From: Azolla caroliniana | Taxonomy: Eukaryota > Polypodiophyta | Assembly (NCBI GenBank): GCA_043228905.1 | Contig: JBHGNT010000002.1 | Coordinates: 12,834,001 to 12,898,000, forward strand | Length of the DNA: 64,000 bases | Direction: 5' to 3' | Shown: piece after piece, positions 36,342 to 47,416 of the stretch | Layout of the letters: each line of letters opens with the position of its first letter | Numbering within the stretch: position 1 is the first letter of the stretch | Notes under the pieces: model-generated | Database searches by the model: none | What the model was told of the DNA's origin: nothing | Seen by the model: the letters and a program-made list of their open reading frames with translations, nothing else | Position numbers and translations under genes: made by a program

Positions 36342-36766
36342 TGTCAAGGAATACGTGTGGAAGCGTAACAGACACAACTGGGTAACAACAGACAAAAGTC
36401 GAGAGACAAGGAAGGTTTAATGGAAAGCCTAATCAATATAGCGTACACAGGAGAGACAAAGAGAGCAGAACCCAAAAAACTCTATTCCAAAACAATACTC
36501 TAAAACTCTGTACATAAGACGTGCTCAGAGAGCACTTTTATACAAGTCCATACGGACTGATAGAAGTACTTACTCGTACTTCAATGCTCATCAATGAGCC
36601 CCTACACTAACTCCCAAAAATATATTCCTCTGAGGAATATCTATCCAACGGCCTCCTGATTTACACACTGCTACGACCTCTCGTTGCGCACCCGGTTTAT
36701 GCACCCAATCTATGCACTCATTTACGCACCGGTTTATGCACCCAATGTTGAGCTTGTATCTCAACA
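36342..36766 (-). repeat. 5' LTR of the truncated copia
   Basis: In element orientation it starts TGTTGAGATACAAGCTCAAC and ends CTTGACA. Its start matches the LTRs at 46897 and 52232. A TATA-like TATAAAAGTGC lies near 36530-36545. Confidence 0.85.
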
Positions 36767-37260
36767 AAGTACAAGTTAGGACACCGAGTTGTCAACTTCA
36801 GGTCGAAGCCCTCGTAGATACCGGAGCCAATTCTTGTTTCATGGATAGAGAGTTTGCCCAAAAACATCAAATATCCTTGCATACCCTTCCTTGCCTAGTT
36901 TCCGTAGTAGTGATTGATGGATGTCCCATAGCTTCAGGGAAGATATTCGAAGAGTCTGAGCCAATACACATACTCTCAGGTGATTTAGGATGTGTAGTTT
37001 CCTTTAATATAATACGTAGCCCTGAGCATCCAATTGTCCTTGGTTTGCCATGGTTCGAGCTACATAACCCAAGAATCGATTGGAGGAGGCAAGAAAACAA
37101 CATTGCTAAAGATCAAACCCAGGAATATTCCCTTAAAGAATATAGTTCTACCAGTGCACCATCTCCGTTTCATCAAATCTCAACCATCACATTGCAACAA
37201 TTGTCCTAAGTGGGACGAAAGGAGGAACTTTTCTTATTTGCAATATTAGTGACACCTTCT
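36767..37260 (+). pseudogene. Gypsy fragment, protease part (left piece)
   Basis: A plus-strand frame encodes VEALVDTGANSCFMDREFA and IVLGLPWFELHNPRIDW, the aspartic protease and following segment of a Ty3 element. It is cut on the left by the copia LTR and on the right by a LINE. Its frame resumes at 41111. Confidence 0.85.
37248..37260. repeat. Target-site duplication of the LINE, left copy
   Basis: AGTGACACCTTCT occurs here and exactly again at 41111-41123, flanking the LINE. Confidence 0.93.
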
Positions 37261-40200
37261 TTTATTTCTTTATTTCTTTTTTTTCCGAAAAAAACTCCTT
37301 CCATTAGTTATAAAGATTTTACAGATAAGACTATTATATACAAATCCCTATAGGGACACGATAGGTCCATCTTATGTGGATGCCCACTGCCTCAAGAAAA
37401 GGAGAGGATGACCATTGTTGGATAAAGACTAGTTGTCTTTCAACACTATCGGAGTCGCCCTTGAGGCCATCATATTGGCTTTTTAGAGTGGCTACAATTG
37501 CACTCCATATCTCTTGCATTAAAATTATTGGTTGCGCGCTTTGGTTGGAAAAGACCCGTCTACACCGTTGTTTCCATAGAATCCAAAGAATTATTGGGTT
37601 GACCAAGTCCAACACAACTTGAGATTTGGCACTAATAGGAGTTGAGTGGATATTGCTGATGGTGGAGAAAAAAATCTCTTGTGCTTTTATAACCAAAGTC
37701 ATCCCCTCTTCCCAATGCTCATAGCTGTCAATTGGGGCTTGCCATGATAGCCAACATACATTCCCCCACTTGATTGAGCCTTGCACTTGGCATAATTGCA
37801 ATAAGCGGACAACCCCCCACCATATTCAATGGGACTTTGGGCAGTCCCATAGAGCATGTCGTGTGGATTCTAATACAGTTGGGCATGCTACACAATTAGA
37901 AGAGTTGAGGTTCCCACGCTGCCATGCACCAACCGGTAGTGACTTATGTATTAATAGCCATTGGAAAGTGGTGATTTGCCTCGTGTGTTGTTGGTTCCAA
38001 AGTTTCTGCCAAAACTTGGTCATAATTGTGTAAGGAACATGATATGTGTGCCAGACCTTTGCAGCAGCTAGCTCTTGAGCGGATTGAGTGGCTATAATAT
38101 GGCGACCCAATCTAGTTGTGAATTGAAAGAAAGGGATAGGTTTGCTTCCTTGCTCCACGTAAGGATCACAACATGTCCATTGCAAAGGGTCCCAACTGAC
38201 CTTACGTTGCCTTGTGTTTTCATGAGTACATATGTGTCAATCTGGTTGTACTTTTATCGGATCAGGATCTACAATCCATTTCTGCCCAATATATGCTAGT
38301 ATTCGAATTGCCTTATGTTGTGTTGATGTCTCGTTGTCCTGCAATTCAGAGCCTTCGATCCTGTCCGGTGTGTCCTTACCTCTTGGGATCAAAGAGCCCT
38401 CCTCCTTGTAGCGTATCCATTTCTCCGTTGTTGTCCTTTGGTGAGCAACTTCCCTAATCAGTAGAGCGTTAATGATTTCAGATCTCATAGCCCATCCACG
38501 CTTGATTCCATGGAGGATGTTGGCTTGGTCTTGTATTGGCAATGTCATAAGCCGTCTCCAACATTCTATACTTTTTCCTGGACCTTCCAACATCTATCCC
38601 CATGACAGCCCCTTACATGATCCAGTTAGTTAATTAGATTCATCCCTAATACATGGGTTCCATAGGATATGTTGACTAAGCCAGGCAGGTTCAGAATTGG
38701 GTTGATCACACTTGAGTCCTCGTCTAATGTCACACCATGGCTTCCACATGGATGCACTAAATCTATCCTCTAGTTGGTGGGAGAAACTAGGTTTGAGATC
38801 CATGTTTAGAATCCATCTAGTTTGGGGGGCCCAATTGGTCCCTTTTCGTGGCCTAAAGTAAGCGAAGCGTAACCGTAGTAACATTTTCCAACATTCATTC
38901 CCTGGTTGGAGTCCTCATACCACAAATTTGGCGAGTAGGGCTTTTGATTGTGAGAGGGGATCAATAAGACCCAATCCTCCTCTTGACTTAGGTGATGTGA
39001 GTATAGGCCACGCCACCTTCGCCTGAGTTGTATGATCTTCCTTACCACACCAAATGTAGTTGCATACCAGTCACTGAATCTGGTGTATACTTTCTTTCGA
39101 GATTTTCAAGCATGATAGGTTGTACCATGCTGTTGTGAGTAATACCTGGTTTGCCACTATGATGTGCCCAGCTAGCGAGAGTTTTTTCGAACTCCAATGT
39201 ATTAACTTTTGTCAAATGGAGTGAATAACTGGTGTAATCATAATAGTCTTTGGAGGTATGTTGAACCCAATTTGGAAACCCAAATATTTGGTGCTCACTC
39301 CTTGATTGATCCACTTGAAAGCAGGATCTAGGTGCCACGTAGGATGTGCTTCATGAGAGAGCCATATTGCACAAGATTTGTGCCAATTGATCATGGAATT
39401 GGATCTCTTGCAAAATACGGCTAAACCACTTTCTAGATTTTGTAAATTTTTCAAGTCGCCTCGCAAGTAGACCACAATGTCATCTACAAATTCTATATCT
39501 AGGAGGCTTTGATGAGAATGCGGCACACGAAGACCACGTAGGCTTAGATGCCGCGAGTTGAGAAAGCTAGAGAGTGCTTCGGTGTATAATAGAAATAAGG
39601 ATGGAGCCAGTGGGCAACCCGTCGGATGGACCGCGATATTCGGAAGAAAGGGGTTGTTGGCGTTCCCGTAAAGTCCTGTAATGCCTTTGATCCATGACTC
39701 GTGAAAGCCAAGTTTCCCCATCACACTTTCTAGAAATCTCCAGCATACCCTAACATATGCTTTCTCAAAATCTAGGAGCACCACAACTACCCTATTGTTG
39801 GTACACTTGGCAAGGGCTACTGCTTCCCAAAATGAGAAGAGGTTATCTAGGATGCTCCGATTTCTAACAAAACCTATCTGGGACGGATGAATGAGCTGAG
39901 GGAGAAGTGATTCTAAGCAGTGTGCCACGATTTTTGCGAGCAACTTATAGATAGTATTGAGGAGAGTTATGGGCCGCCACTTACTAATGTTATTGGCACT
40001 CCCACCACTTTTAGGAATGAGATGTATCATCCCCTATCCAAATTCCTCTTGCATGTTTCCAGAGGTGACGATCTCCTCATATGCCTGGAGAAGGTCTTCT
40101 TTAATAGTGTCCCAAAGGCATGTGAAAAGTGAGGGGTGAGGCCGTCGATTCCGTGGCAGCTATCTACATCCAAATCAGAGAGGGCCTCCCATATCTCGAT

Positions 40201-41110
40201 GATTGATAGGTGACGCACGAGCCACGTATTCATTTCCGTCGTGACTTTCTTAGGTATGCTCTAGAGGATAATATCTTCTCGTATGTCTTCCCCTGAGGCC
40301 ATATTATCTTCAGTAAGTAATCCCTTAAAATAACTTGTGGCAATATTCCTCATTTCGTCGCCATCCTCTGTGGTAGTTCCATCCGCTCGGTTGAGGCTGC
40401 GTATCATTGTTCTAGCATGCCTCGGTCCCTTGGATCGGAAGAATTCCTTCATGGTTTGGTCCCCTACTCGAATCTATAGAGCCATGCTTCCATGAAACTA
40501 CATGTCATAGATTGCCTTTTCTACCATGATGAGGTCATGTTTGGCCATGACAACCTATCCCGCGATCCAACTACATGCCGGGTATCACTGTTGGGGTCGT
40601 TGCAAGGCTATTAGTCCCCATTTTGTCCTCTATCGCTTTTCCTGAGCATACTTACTTCTAGTCTTGACAATCTCGTGCAGTAGAGTTGAAGCTCTTGATA
40701 ATTTAGCTAGAAGTTTGTTAGATGCTAATGAGGCATTGACGGGTAGTGACCATTGGTTGGCAAGTTGTTCCTTCACCTCTATAACTGTGTGGATAGTGGG
40801 TGGGATTCGAGGCTGGAATGAGCCCCGCAAGTGAAAGTGACCGATTACCGGGTAATGGTCAAAGAAAGTCGTGCTTGGAGTTATGCGACACCACCCTCCC
40901 TTCGCTTCTAGGGCCTTGCCTACATAAAGAGGGTCGATGCGAGATTGGGTGGGTTAACTATTTCTCCCATCTGATCAGGAGAATAAGAGAGAGTCCCTTT
41001 TTCGTTGGAAGTTGTCGGAATGCCATATATCTCGCAAGTTAAGGTGTACACATAAATTCTCCCATTGTTTACCCTTCCTTGTAGGACTTTGGGTTGTTGT
41101 TAGAGCTATC
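37261..41110 (-). mobile_element. 5'-truncated LINE inserted in gypsy
   Basis: The element lies between two copies of a 13-bp duplication. At its left edge is a T-rich run (37261-37290), the complement of the LINE's A-rich 3' tail. Reading the minus strand from the right, it begins inside the endonuclease (SRIDPLYV then DHYPV, about 40950-40840) and continues through RT to the zf-RVT region. Truncation at the 5' end, an A-rich 3' end and a 13-bp duplication are the usual products of target-primed reverse transcription. Confidence 0.93.
37330..41050 (-). pseudogene. LINE ORF2, 5'-truncated and broken
   Basis: Recognisable segments on the minus strand are the end of an AP-type endonuclease (41050-40830), RT from about 40230 to 39210 (MIHLIPKSGGSANNISKWRP, LLDFEKAYVRV, and the catalytic block read as EFVDDIVVYL near 39480) and the Cys/His zf-RVT region (CVACPTVLESTRHALWDC, about 37910-37850). 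The C-terminus ends near 37334. Stops and frameshifts occur throughout. The catalytic motif FVDD fits the FADD/YADD core of plant LINEs. Confidence 0.85.
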
Positions 41111-42350
41111 AGTGACACCTTCTAGTGCCACTCAAGGGAATTCAAACAACCAAATTCCCGAAAAATATCAAGAGTATCCTGATGTTTTCGACAAAGTCAA
41201 AGCTAGTGTGCTTCCAAAGCATCGGCTGTACGATTATCCCATTGTCCTCCAACTAGGAAAAGCGCCACCGTGGGGTCCGATCTACAATCTCTCACCAACT
41301 GAACTTGAGGTTGTTCGTGAATACATCGAGGAGAATCTTGCACATGGGTTTATTCTACATTCAAAGTCTCCAACTGGTGCTCCTATATTATTTATGAAGA
41401 AAAAGGACAGTTCGCTTCGTTTGGTCATGGACTATCGGGGATTAAATAAAGTCACCATAAGAAATAGGTATGCTCTACCTTTAATCTCTAGTCTTTTAGA
41501 GTGCATTGGTGGGGCAAAGAATTTTACAAAGATTGATTTAAGGGGTGCATATAATCTTGCTTGCATTCGACTAGGAGATGAGTGGAAACTGCATTTCGCA
41601 CTCGGTATGGTCATTTCGAGTATACAGTCATGCCTTTAGGGCTCACAAATGCACTCGCGGTTTTTCAACATATGGCAAATGACATTTTCTGAAATTTTCT
41701 GGATATCTTTCTCATCATTTATTTAGATGATCTGTTGATTTACTCTAAAGCACAAGAGGAGCATGATATACATGTCTAGAAAGTACTTGAATGCTTAAGA
41801 AAGTATGGTCTGTATGTCAAACTTGAGAAGTGCAATTTTGATAGCGAACAAGTCGAATTCTTCGGTTATACTATTTCATCCAAGGGTATCTTCATGGATC
41901 CAACAAAAGTCAAAACAGTATTGGAATGGCAACCCCCACATTTTGTTTGAGACATCCAATGTTTCCTCAGATTTGCTAACTTCTATGCAGATTTACATGG
42001 AATTATTCAAAGATCGTATTGCCTCTCACCCAACACACCCAAAAAAATCAAGCATTTGTTTGGACTATTGAAGCAGACACAACCTTTACTCAACTCAAAG
42101 CGACATTCACATCAGCTCCTATCTTAGCGCATAGTGATCCCGAAAAGCCATTTATCATTGAGGCAGATGCTTCACACTTTGCATTGGGGAGTATCCTATC
42201 ACAACCAGGCAAGGACGGGCAGTCCCATCCAGTCGCATTTCACTCAAGAAACGTTACTGCTACGGAGATAAACTAAGAGGTGCATGACAAGGAGTTACTA
42301 GTTGTTGTGGACTCTTTCGAGCAATGGTGACATTTCTTGGAAGGATCCCC
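41111..42350 (+). pseudogene. Gypsy fragment, RT and RNase H (right piece)
   Basis: The frame resumes with VTPSSATQGNSNNQIPEKY, then EYPDVFDKVKASVLPKHR and the RT block (GAPILFMKKKDSSLRLVMDYRGLNKVTIRNRY). RT continues with frame breaks to IYLDDLLIYS (about 41720) and RNase H starts at about 42125 (IIEADASHFALGSILSQPGK). It ends near 42350, where the homology is lost. Joined across the LINE with 36767-37260 it forms one Ty3 element. Confidence 0.87.
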
Positions 42351-43620
42351 TCATCAAATCATCATTTATAATTGAAAGAGTGATCATAGAAAGAAGAGAG
42401 AAAAAATATATATAGATCCTAAACCACAAAGATCTATTGGTAATGAATGATCATGATGGAAGGAAGAGAGAAAGAAGATACAACTACAAATATCTATTGA
42501 TAAGAACTCAAACAACACTACATGAATTGGAAAGAAATCACCACAAGAAAGAGACCCTTCACCACCACCTTACTCTTTTTGCTTTAAATGAAGTTCTCCT
42601 CTAGTAGATAAGTTTCCCTTGCTTTCTTTTCCATGCTATTTTTAGAACTTTTCCATCTGCTATTCTTAGCTATGACACAACAAACGTCTAATAGTCATAT
42701 CCCCCTCATCCGAGCTCCAAATGTACTGATTTAAAATACTACAGATAGCTGACTTCACAAACTTTCTAACCCATATTTGCACATTATATTTGGCTTCGAA
42801 ACGAAAGAGTTATAAGCGTTTGTTTCAGACTGTGGCTTGGTGGCCCACTTTTTTCTTCTTTTACTTTTCTCCATGTATCTGTCAGGAACAGCACTAAGAC
42901 AGAGAAGGAACTAGTACTAAAAGATGAGGATTAGTACTAAGGGAGGTCTAGAACTCTCGAGAGAAGGAGAGAGTGAGTGAATGAGTGAGTGAGAGAGAGA
43001 GAGTGAGTGAGTGAGAGTGAGTGAGAGAGTGATGATAACAAAAGCTATATATTATGTTAAGAGAATATACGATAGTAGCTAGGAGGCTTAAGACTAGCGT
43101 TGAACCGATTTGGTTCGAAATAATGCATTATGCCTCTTTTTATAGTGTTTTGAGGAGTACTCCTAAAGTGTCTAGAATGTTCCAGGGAAATCTAGAATAT
43201 ACATCAAGCGTTGTGTAACCAGTCGGTTGTAGCCGGTTTGGTCATCTCCATAGTTTAGAGTCCATATGTAAGTCCATATAGTTCGGAGTCCTCAGTGATT
43301 TGAAGCAAAATGAACTCTTTTTCCTGAACACGACCTTGAGTTGAATAGACAAAGGACCGGATATTCGACACCATGTTATCCAAGCCGATAACACTTTTGG
43401 CACGCCTGTTGGGACAGTGCATTGCACAATCGAACCCACTTGCCATTGCAAACTTTAGTTGACCAAAACTCCATCGCTCTTCTCGTTGGTCAGAAATCCC
43501 TCGACCGGAACACTGCTCCATGATCGATAACTTCGATCAGAGCTTGCTTGACAAGAACCTTCTCATTCAGCCAACACATCTCACAATTGGATCACACACC
43601 AAGTAACTCATCACGACGGC
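42351..43620. other. Probable LTR and leader remnants, no gene
   Basis: No protein is recognisable. A GAGT/GAGA simple repeat lies at about 42960-43032. On the minus strand CACTATAAAAAGAGGC (about 43130-43145) looks like an LTR TATA box, followed by a stretch similar in style to the gypsy leader at 31660-32000. Its exact nature is uncertain. Confidence 0.35.
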
Positions 43621-44500
43621 ATGGATCATAAAATCACGTTGCGTGTATGTGTATTCTTCCTTTCCTTCATGTGAGTTGAATTTTTGTACCATAAGTTTTC
43701 GAAATATTGTTTTGTACCCCTTGGTTTTGGAAATTTACGTTTTACCCTCAAGTTTTTGAAATGATATATTTTGCCCTCCAATTTTTGAAATATTTATGGC
43801 TGCCCTTGAGCTTATGAAATTTTGTCGAATGCTAGAGTAGAAATTAGCCAGGTTGCCTGTTTGACGGGTCGAATCAATCTGATTTTCAAAAGTTTGTTGA
43901 TTCGGGTTCATTCGATATCTTCGTTATTGAACTGGCATGGCATGTGTCAAGAGATTTATTTGGTTCTGGTAGAATTTTTTATTCAATCCTTTCATATCCT
44001 CATGTGACCACCCGAATACATCCTTGTACTTCCATAGTAGTTCGATAATGGCTGTCTTTTTGGAAGTCGGCAAATCCTTTGAAATGGACAGTGGTCGTAG
44101 TTCCTCGGAGGTCCCAAAATTAATTTCTTCCAATGCCGAAGCCATGACTCGCCCGAAAATCTCTATTTCACGGTCAAACGCTTCTTGTGCTCGTCTGAGC
44201 TCCATGACCGCGGCCTTGTCCAGCTCCCACTCGTCCTCTTTGGCCGTCACAGGTTTGTATACGCGTCAGTTGTTTAGATGATGTCAATTTCGAATAATGG
44301 GAGGATTCCAAGGTTTTTTGCTAAATAGTTATGCACTTCTTCGTTGTCTAGACCTTTCAGCATGTGGATTTCCACCGCATATAGTGGCGTCAGTTCTTTT
44401 GCTGTTGGTGCACATTCCTAAGTCGACAGCTAAATTTTTTCTCAGCCCAGGTGAAAGCTAAATGTTTTACACAAGCAGATGCCTAACACGTGGGATGGTT
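43621..44500 (-). pseudogene. Gypsy fragment, segment upstream of RT
   Basis: The minus-strand frame at 44250-43924 contains KYKDVFGWSHEDMKGLNKKFYQNQI, a variant of the conserved YKDVFAWSYEDM segment just before RT in a Ty3 lineage. The RT itself is missing. Sequence at 43680-43810 is T-rich and unassigned. Confidence 0.65.
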
Positions 44501-45790
44501 GGATGAATCAACTGCTTTTGGCTAATTCTCTCGTTCGGGATTCTATTGGAAATGTATTGGGGAAAACTTGACAATGGGCCAACAACATCAGTGGGATCCT
44601 GGATTCATTTTCAACAAATACCAGAAGTGGATCAACTTAAGCAGTTACACTCGATATATGGGGCGAAGACAATGACAATGGATATTTCAGCGGTCTTCTC
44701 ACATGCCTCAACGCGACTTCCCCCAATGCAAGAGCATATGTGGTTTGCTTGCCTTACAAATGGCATGATGCTCTTTGTTAAAGGAATTTCTACAGTTGGG
44801 TGTATGTTTTATTTCCATATTCAACAGGATAATAAATTGCAGCCTTATACACCCTCAAATAATTTACTACTAAACCTACTCGCTATTCCAGTTAGGGTGA
44901 TTGCCAAAACTGGTAAGACATGGCTCTTCGATCCACAACTGTCAATATCTCATTTGTGGGATGTTCTTTGGTTATATGCATGACAACCAAAAAATAGGCT
45001 GATGTGGGACCCAGGGGGATAGTTCTGGACTAGTCCCATGATGGATCCAATGCAGAAAGTTCCGTGCAGAATGTTCCGTTCTTTCAGTATGCTATAAAAT
45101 TTGGTAGAACCTTACTCATGTGTAAGAATATTCCAACTCCTACGGCTCCAAAGCATTGGCGTAAGTGGGGTATTTCAAGCAATCATTTAAAGGCTTATTG
45201 GAAATGGATTTGGTCTTTTATGGGACCAACAAGATACATTCTCTTCAGATGGCTTTTACTACATGTAGCACTATTAGTAGGTCAGTCATTGAAAGGAAAT
45301 ATGGCAACCGTTCTTAGTCAATGTAGTTATTGCGGTGACTCGCAGGAAACTAACAAGCATGCTCTCTAGTCCTGTTCACTAGCCCAGTAGGTATGGAATA
45401 AAGTTCTTTGTTTATTCCTGACAATTAATGCAAGTTGCCTCTTCTCTTAGGGATCAACGGTATGGGGGTTATCCATTCTAGTATCTTATTGTATGAGGCA
45501 GATGATGCTCTAGAGGCTAAGACAGGCATCTAATATTTGTCTCCTTTTTTCAGCAACCTCGAAAGCAAATGCGTGCAGTGAAGCCCACGTATGGAAAACA
45601 ATATCTACAATTACATTATGGAACTTATGGAAGTATTGTTGTAAAAGAAGATATGATTCCATAATTCCCCTTCTCTCAAATATATTGCCAGAATTATGGG
45701 AGAGCTTATTGGTGGTAGTGCGTGGGCAATATGACAATATGTCAACCTCTTCAGAGGTTGTTCTTAAGAAAAGGAAAACAATACTGTAGT
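44501..45790 (+). pseudogene. LINE remnant, C-terminal region
   Basis: Plus-strand frames show SIYGAKTMTMDISAVF and the zf-RVT block YWKWIWSFMGPTRYILFRWLL with CSYCGDSQETNKHAL. This is homologous to the minus-strand remnant at 14234-15105, with stops at TAG codons where that copy has Trp or Gln (for example HALWSC against HAL-stop-SC). No RT core is left. Confidence 0.72.
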
Positions 45791-45964
45791 TATGGAGGAA
45801 GTTGCCTCTATTCACGGTCTCCTCTCAAGGACCAATCTGGAAATATCATCAAGTCTGGCCCTTGCCCTGATCATCCTTTTGTATATAACACTCTCTAGTT
45901 GTACATTTTGTAGCCTTTTGGCATTTTTTCTTAATACTAATGAAGGAAATCTTTTTGGAAAAAA

Positions 45965-46280
45965 AGAAGTGTGGAAGCTAAGACAAAGCCGGCTAGTCTA
46001 GATAACAGCAGAACATAAAAAGAAGGTTTAATGGAGATCTTGAATACACGGGAGAGACAGAGGGAGTAGAACAATAAACTCAATTCAGAATAATAACACT
46101 CTGTACATACAAGATGTCTAACAAAACACTTTTTATACAAGTCCTTAAAAGGACTGACAGAAGTATTGACATGTACTTCAATGTTCATAGGAGTGACTGA
46201 CACTAACTCCAAGGAATATGCCTACGTATTAGGCTCAAACTGTAGGCTCGAACCGTAGGCTCCAACGGCCTACCAGTTCT
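45965..46280 (-). repeat. Diverged solo LTR of the copia family
   Basis: The stretch aligns by eye with the LTR at 36342-36700: AGAAGGTTTAATGGA, ACACGGGAGAGACA, CTCTGTACATA and TTTTATACAAGTCC all occur in the same order. No copia coding sequence adjoins it, so it is a solo or fragmentary LTR. Confidence 0.7.
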
Positions 46281-46479
46281 CACTATTCTGTAGTACAATT
46301 CGGTTCTCTAGTCCAGCTCTAGGTTTCGGATACCGATATATCCGGACACTGATCCAGGTGCCTATTTGGTTCTCCGTTCCGCATACCGATCCAACCCTTG
46401 TTGGTCGAATCAAATTTGTATTATGTTTTCTTTTCTTTTCTTTCTTCTTTCTACTGTGATATGATTTTAATTATTATTG

Positions 46480-46896
46480 TGCATCGGGCCGAGTGTGTTT
46501 GCACTAATCGCACACACTCAACTTATGGCCCTTCTGTATATTGCGATGTATCTCCTATGCTCCCCTCTCTTGAGCCTTCTCTTACGATATTAATTATTGT
46601 TGTGCATTGGGTCAAGCGTGTTTGCCCTAATCGCACACGCTCACCTCATGGCCCTTTTGCATATGATGTTGAGTATGCCACTCTTCCCTCTATTGAGCCA
46701 TCACTTGGTTGATTCTATGGGATGTTGTGGCCATGACGAGGTGTATGTCGCCTACCTATGCCACTCTACTCTCTATTGAGCCATCACTTGGCCGATTCTA
46801 TGGGATGTTGTGGCCTTGACGAGGTATATTTTGCTTACCTATGTCACTTTACTCTTTATTGAGCCATCACTTGGCCGATTCTATGGAGATGTGGTG
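46480..46896 (+). repeat. Two short tandem repeat families
   Basis: A unit of about 118 bp occurs twice (from about 46481 and 46599; shared GTTTGC.CTAATCGCACAC). It is followed by about three copies of an 83-bp unit with GAGCCATCACTTGG at 46695, 46778 and 46861. The last copy is interrupted by the copia at 46897 and continues at 52634. Confidence 0.8.
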
Positions 46897-47335
46897 TGTT
46901 GAGAGACAAGCTCAACATTAATGCGTAATACGATGCGTAAACCAGTGTGTAGATTGGGTGCGTAAATCGGTACGCATAACATGGCAGTATCAGTGTGAAA
47001 ACCGCGACGCCGTTGGGAAGATATTCCTCGTAAGGAATAATTTTGGGAGTTAGTGTAGTAGGCTCATTTATGAGCGGTCAAGTACTATCAGTACTTGTGT
47101 CAGCCCTATTGTCACGGCTTGTATAAAAGGTGCTCACTGAGCACAGTGTATGTACAGATTGAGTATTACTTTGAATTGAATCTCTGTGTGTCTTCTCTCT
47201 CTCTCACTCTGTCTTTCTCTCTCTCTCTCACTCTCTCTCTCTCTCTCCCGCGTACTGTGTATATTCTAAGCTCTCCATTAAACCTGTGTTTCTGTGTTCG
47301 GTTTTCTATTGCTTCCGCACGCTATTTTTTTTACA
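46897..47335 (+). repeat. 5' LTR of complete copia
   Basis: It starts TGTTGAGAGACAAGCTCAAC and ends TTTTTTACA. A TATA-like box (GTATAAAAGGTGC, about 47120-47132) is present. The CT-rich run at 47191-47248 is longer than in the 3' copy. Confidence 0.93.
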
Positions 47336-47348
47336 TGGTATTAGAGCG
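47336..47348 (+). other. Primer-binding site
   Basis: TGGTATTAGAGCG follows the LTR directly. It is the initiator tRNA-Met complement with one C-to-T difference from TGGTATCAGAGC. Confidence 0.85.
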
Positions 47349-47416
47349 AGGTTGAGAACCTCTATAGCCGACATAGCTTGAAAAGAAAACCAACAAAGAA
47401 GAACAGGAAAAACAAA

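Larger units (their letters stand above)
32140..36766 (-). mobile_element. Ty1/copia element missing its 3' end
   Basis: The minus strand has a 425-bp LTR (36342-36766), a primer site and copia gag, protease, integrase and RT in order. At 32145-32140 it stops within RNase H (TKHIEVYYHFFREH), so the rest of RNase H and the 3' LTR are lost. LTR start and proteins show it is the same family as the complete copia at 46897-52633, but with more damage. Its LTR lies directly against a gypsy protease fragment, indicating insertion into that element. Confidence 0.87.

Noticed and set aside
42960-43032. GAGT/GAGA run considered as a regulatory element
   Set aside because: It is a plain simple repeat within LTR-like debris, with no neighbouring gene.
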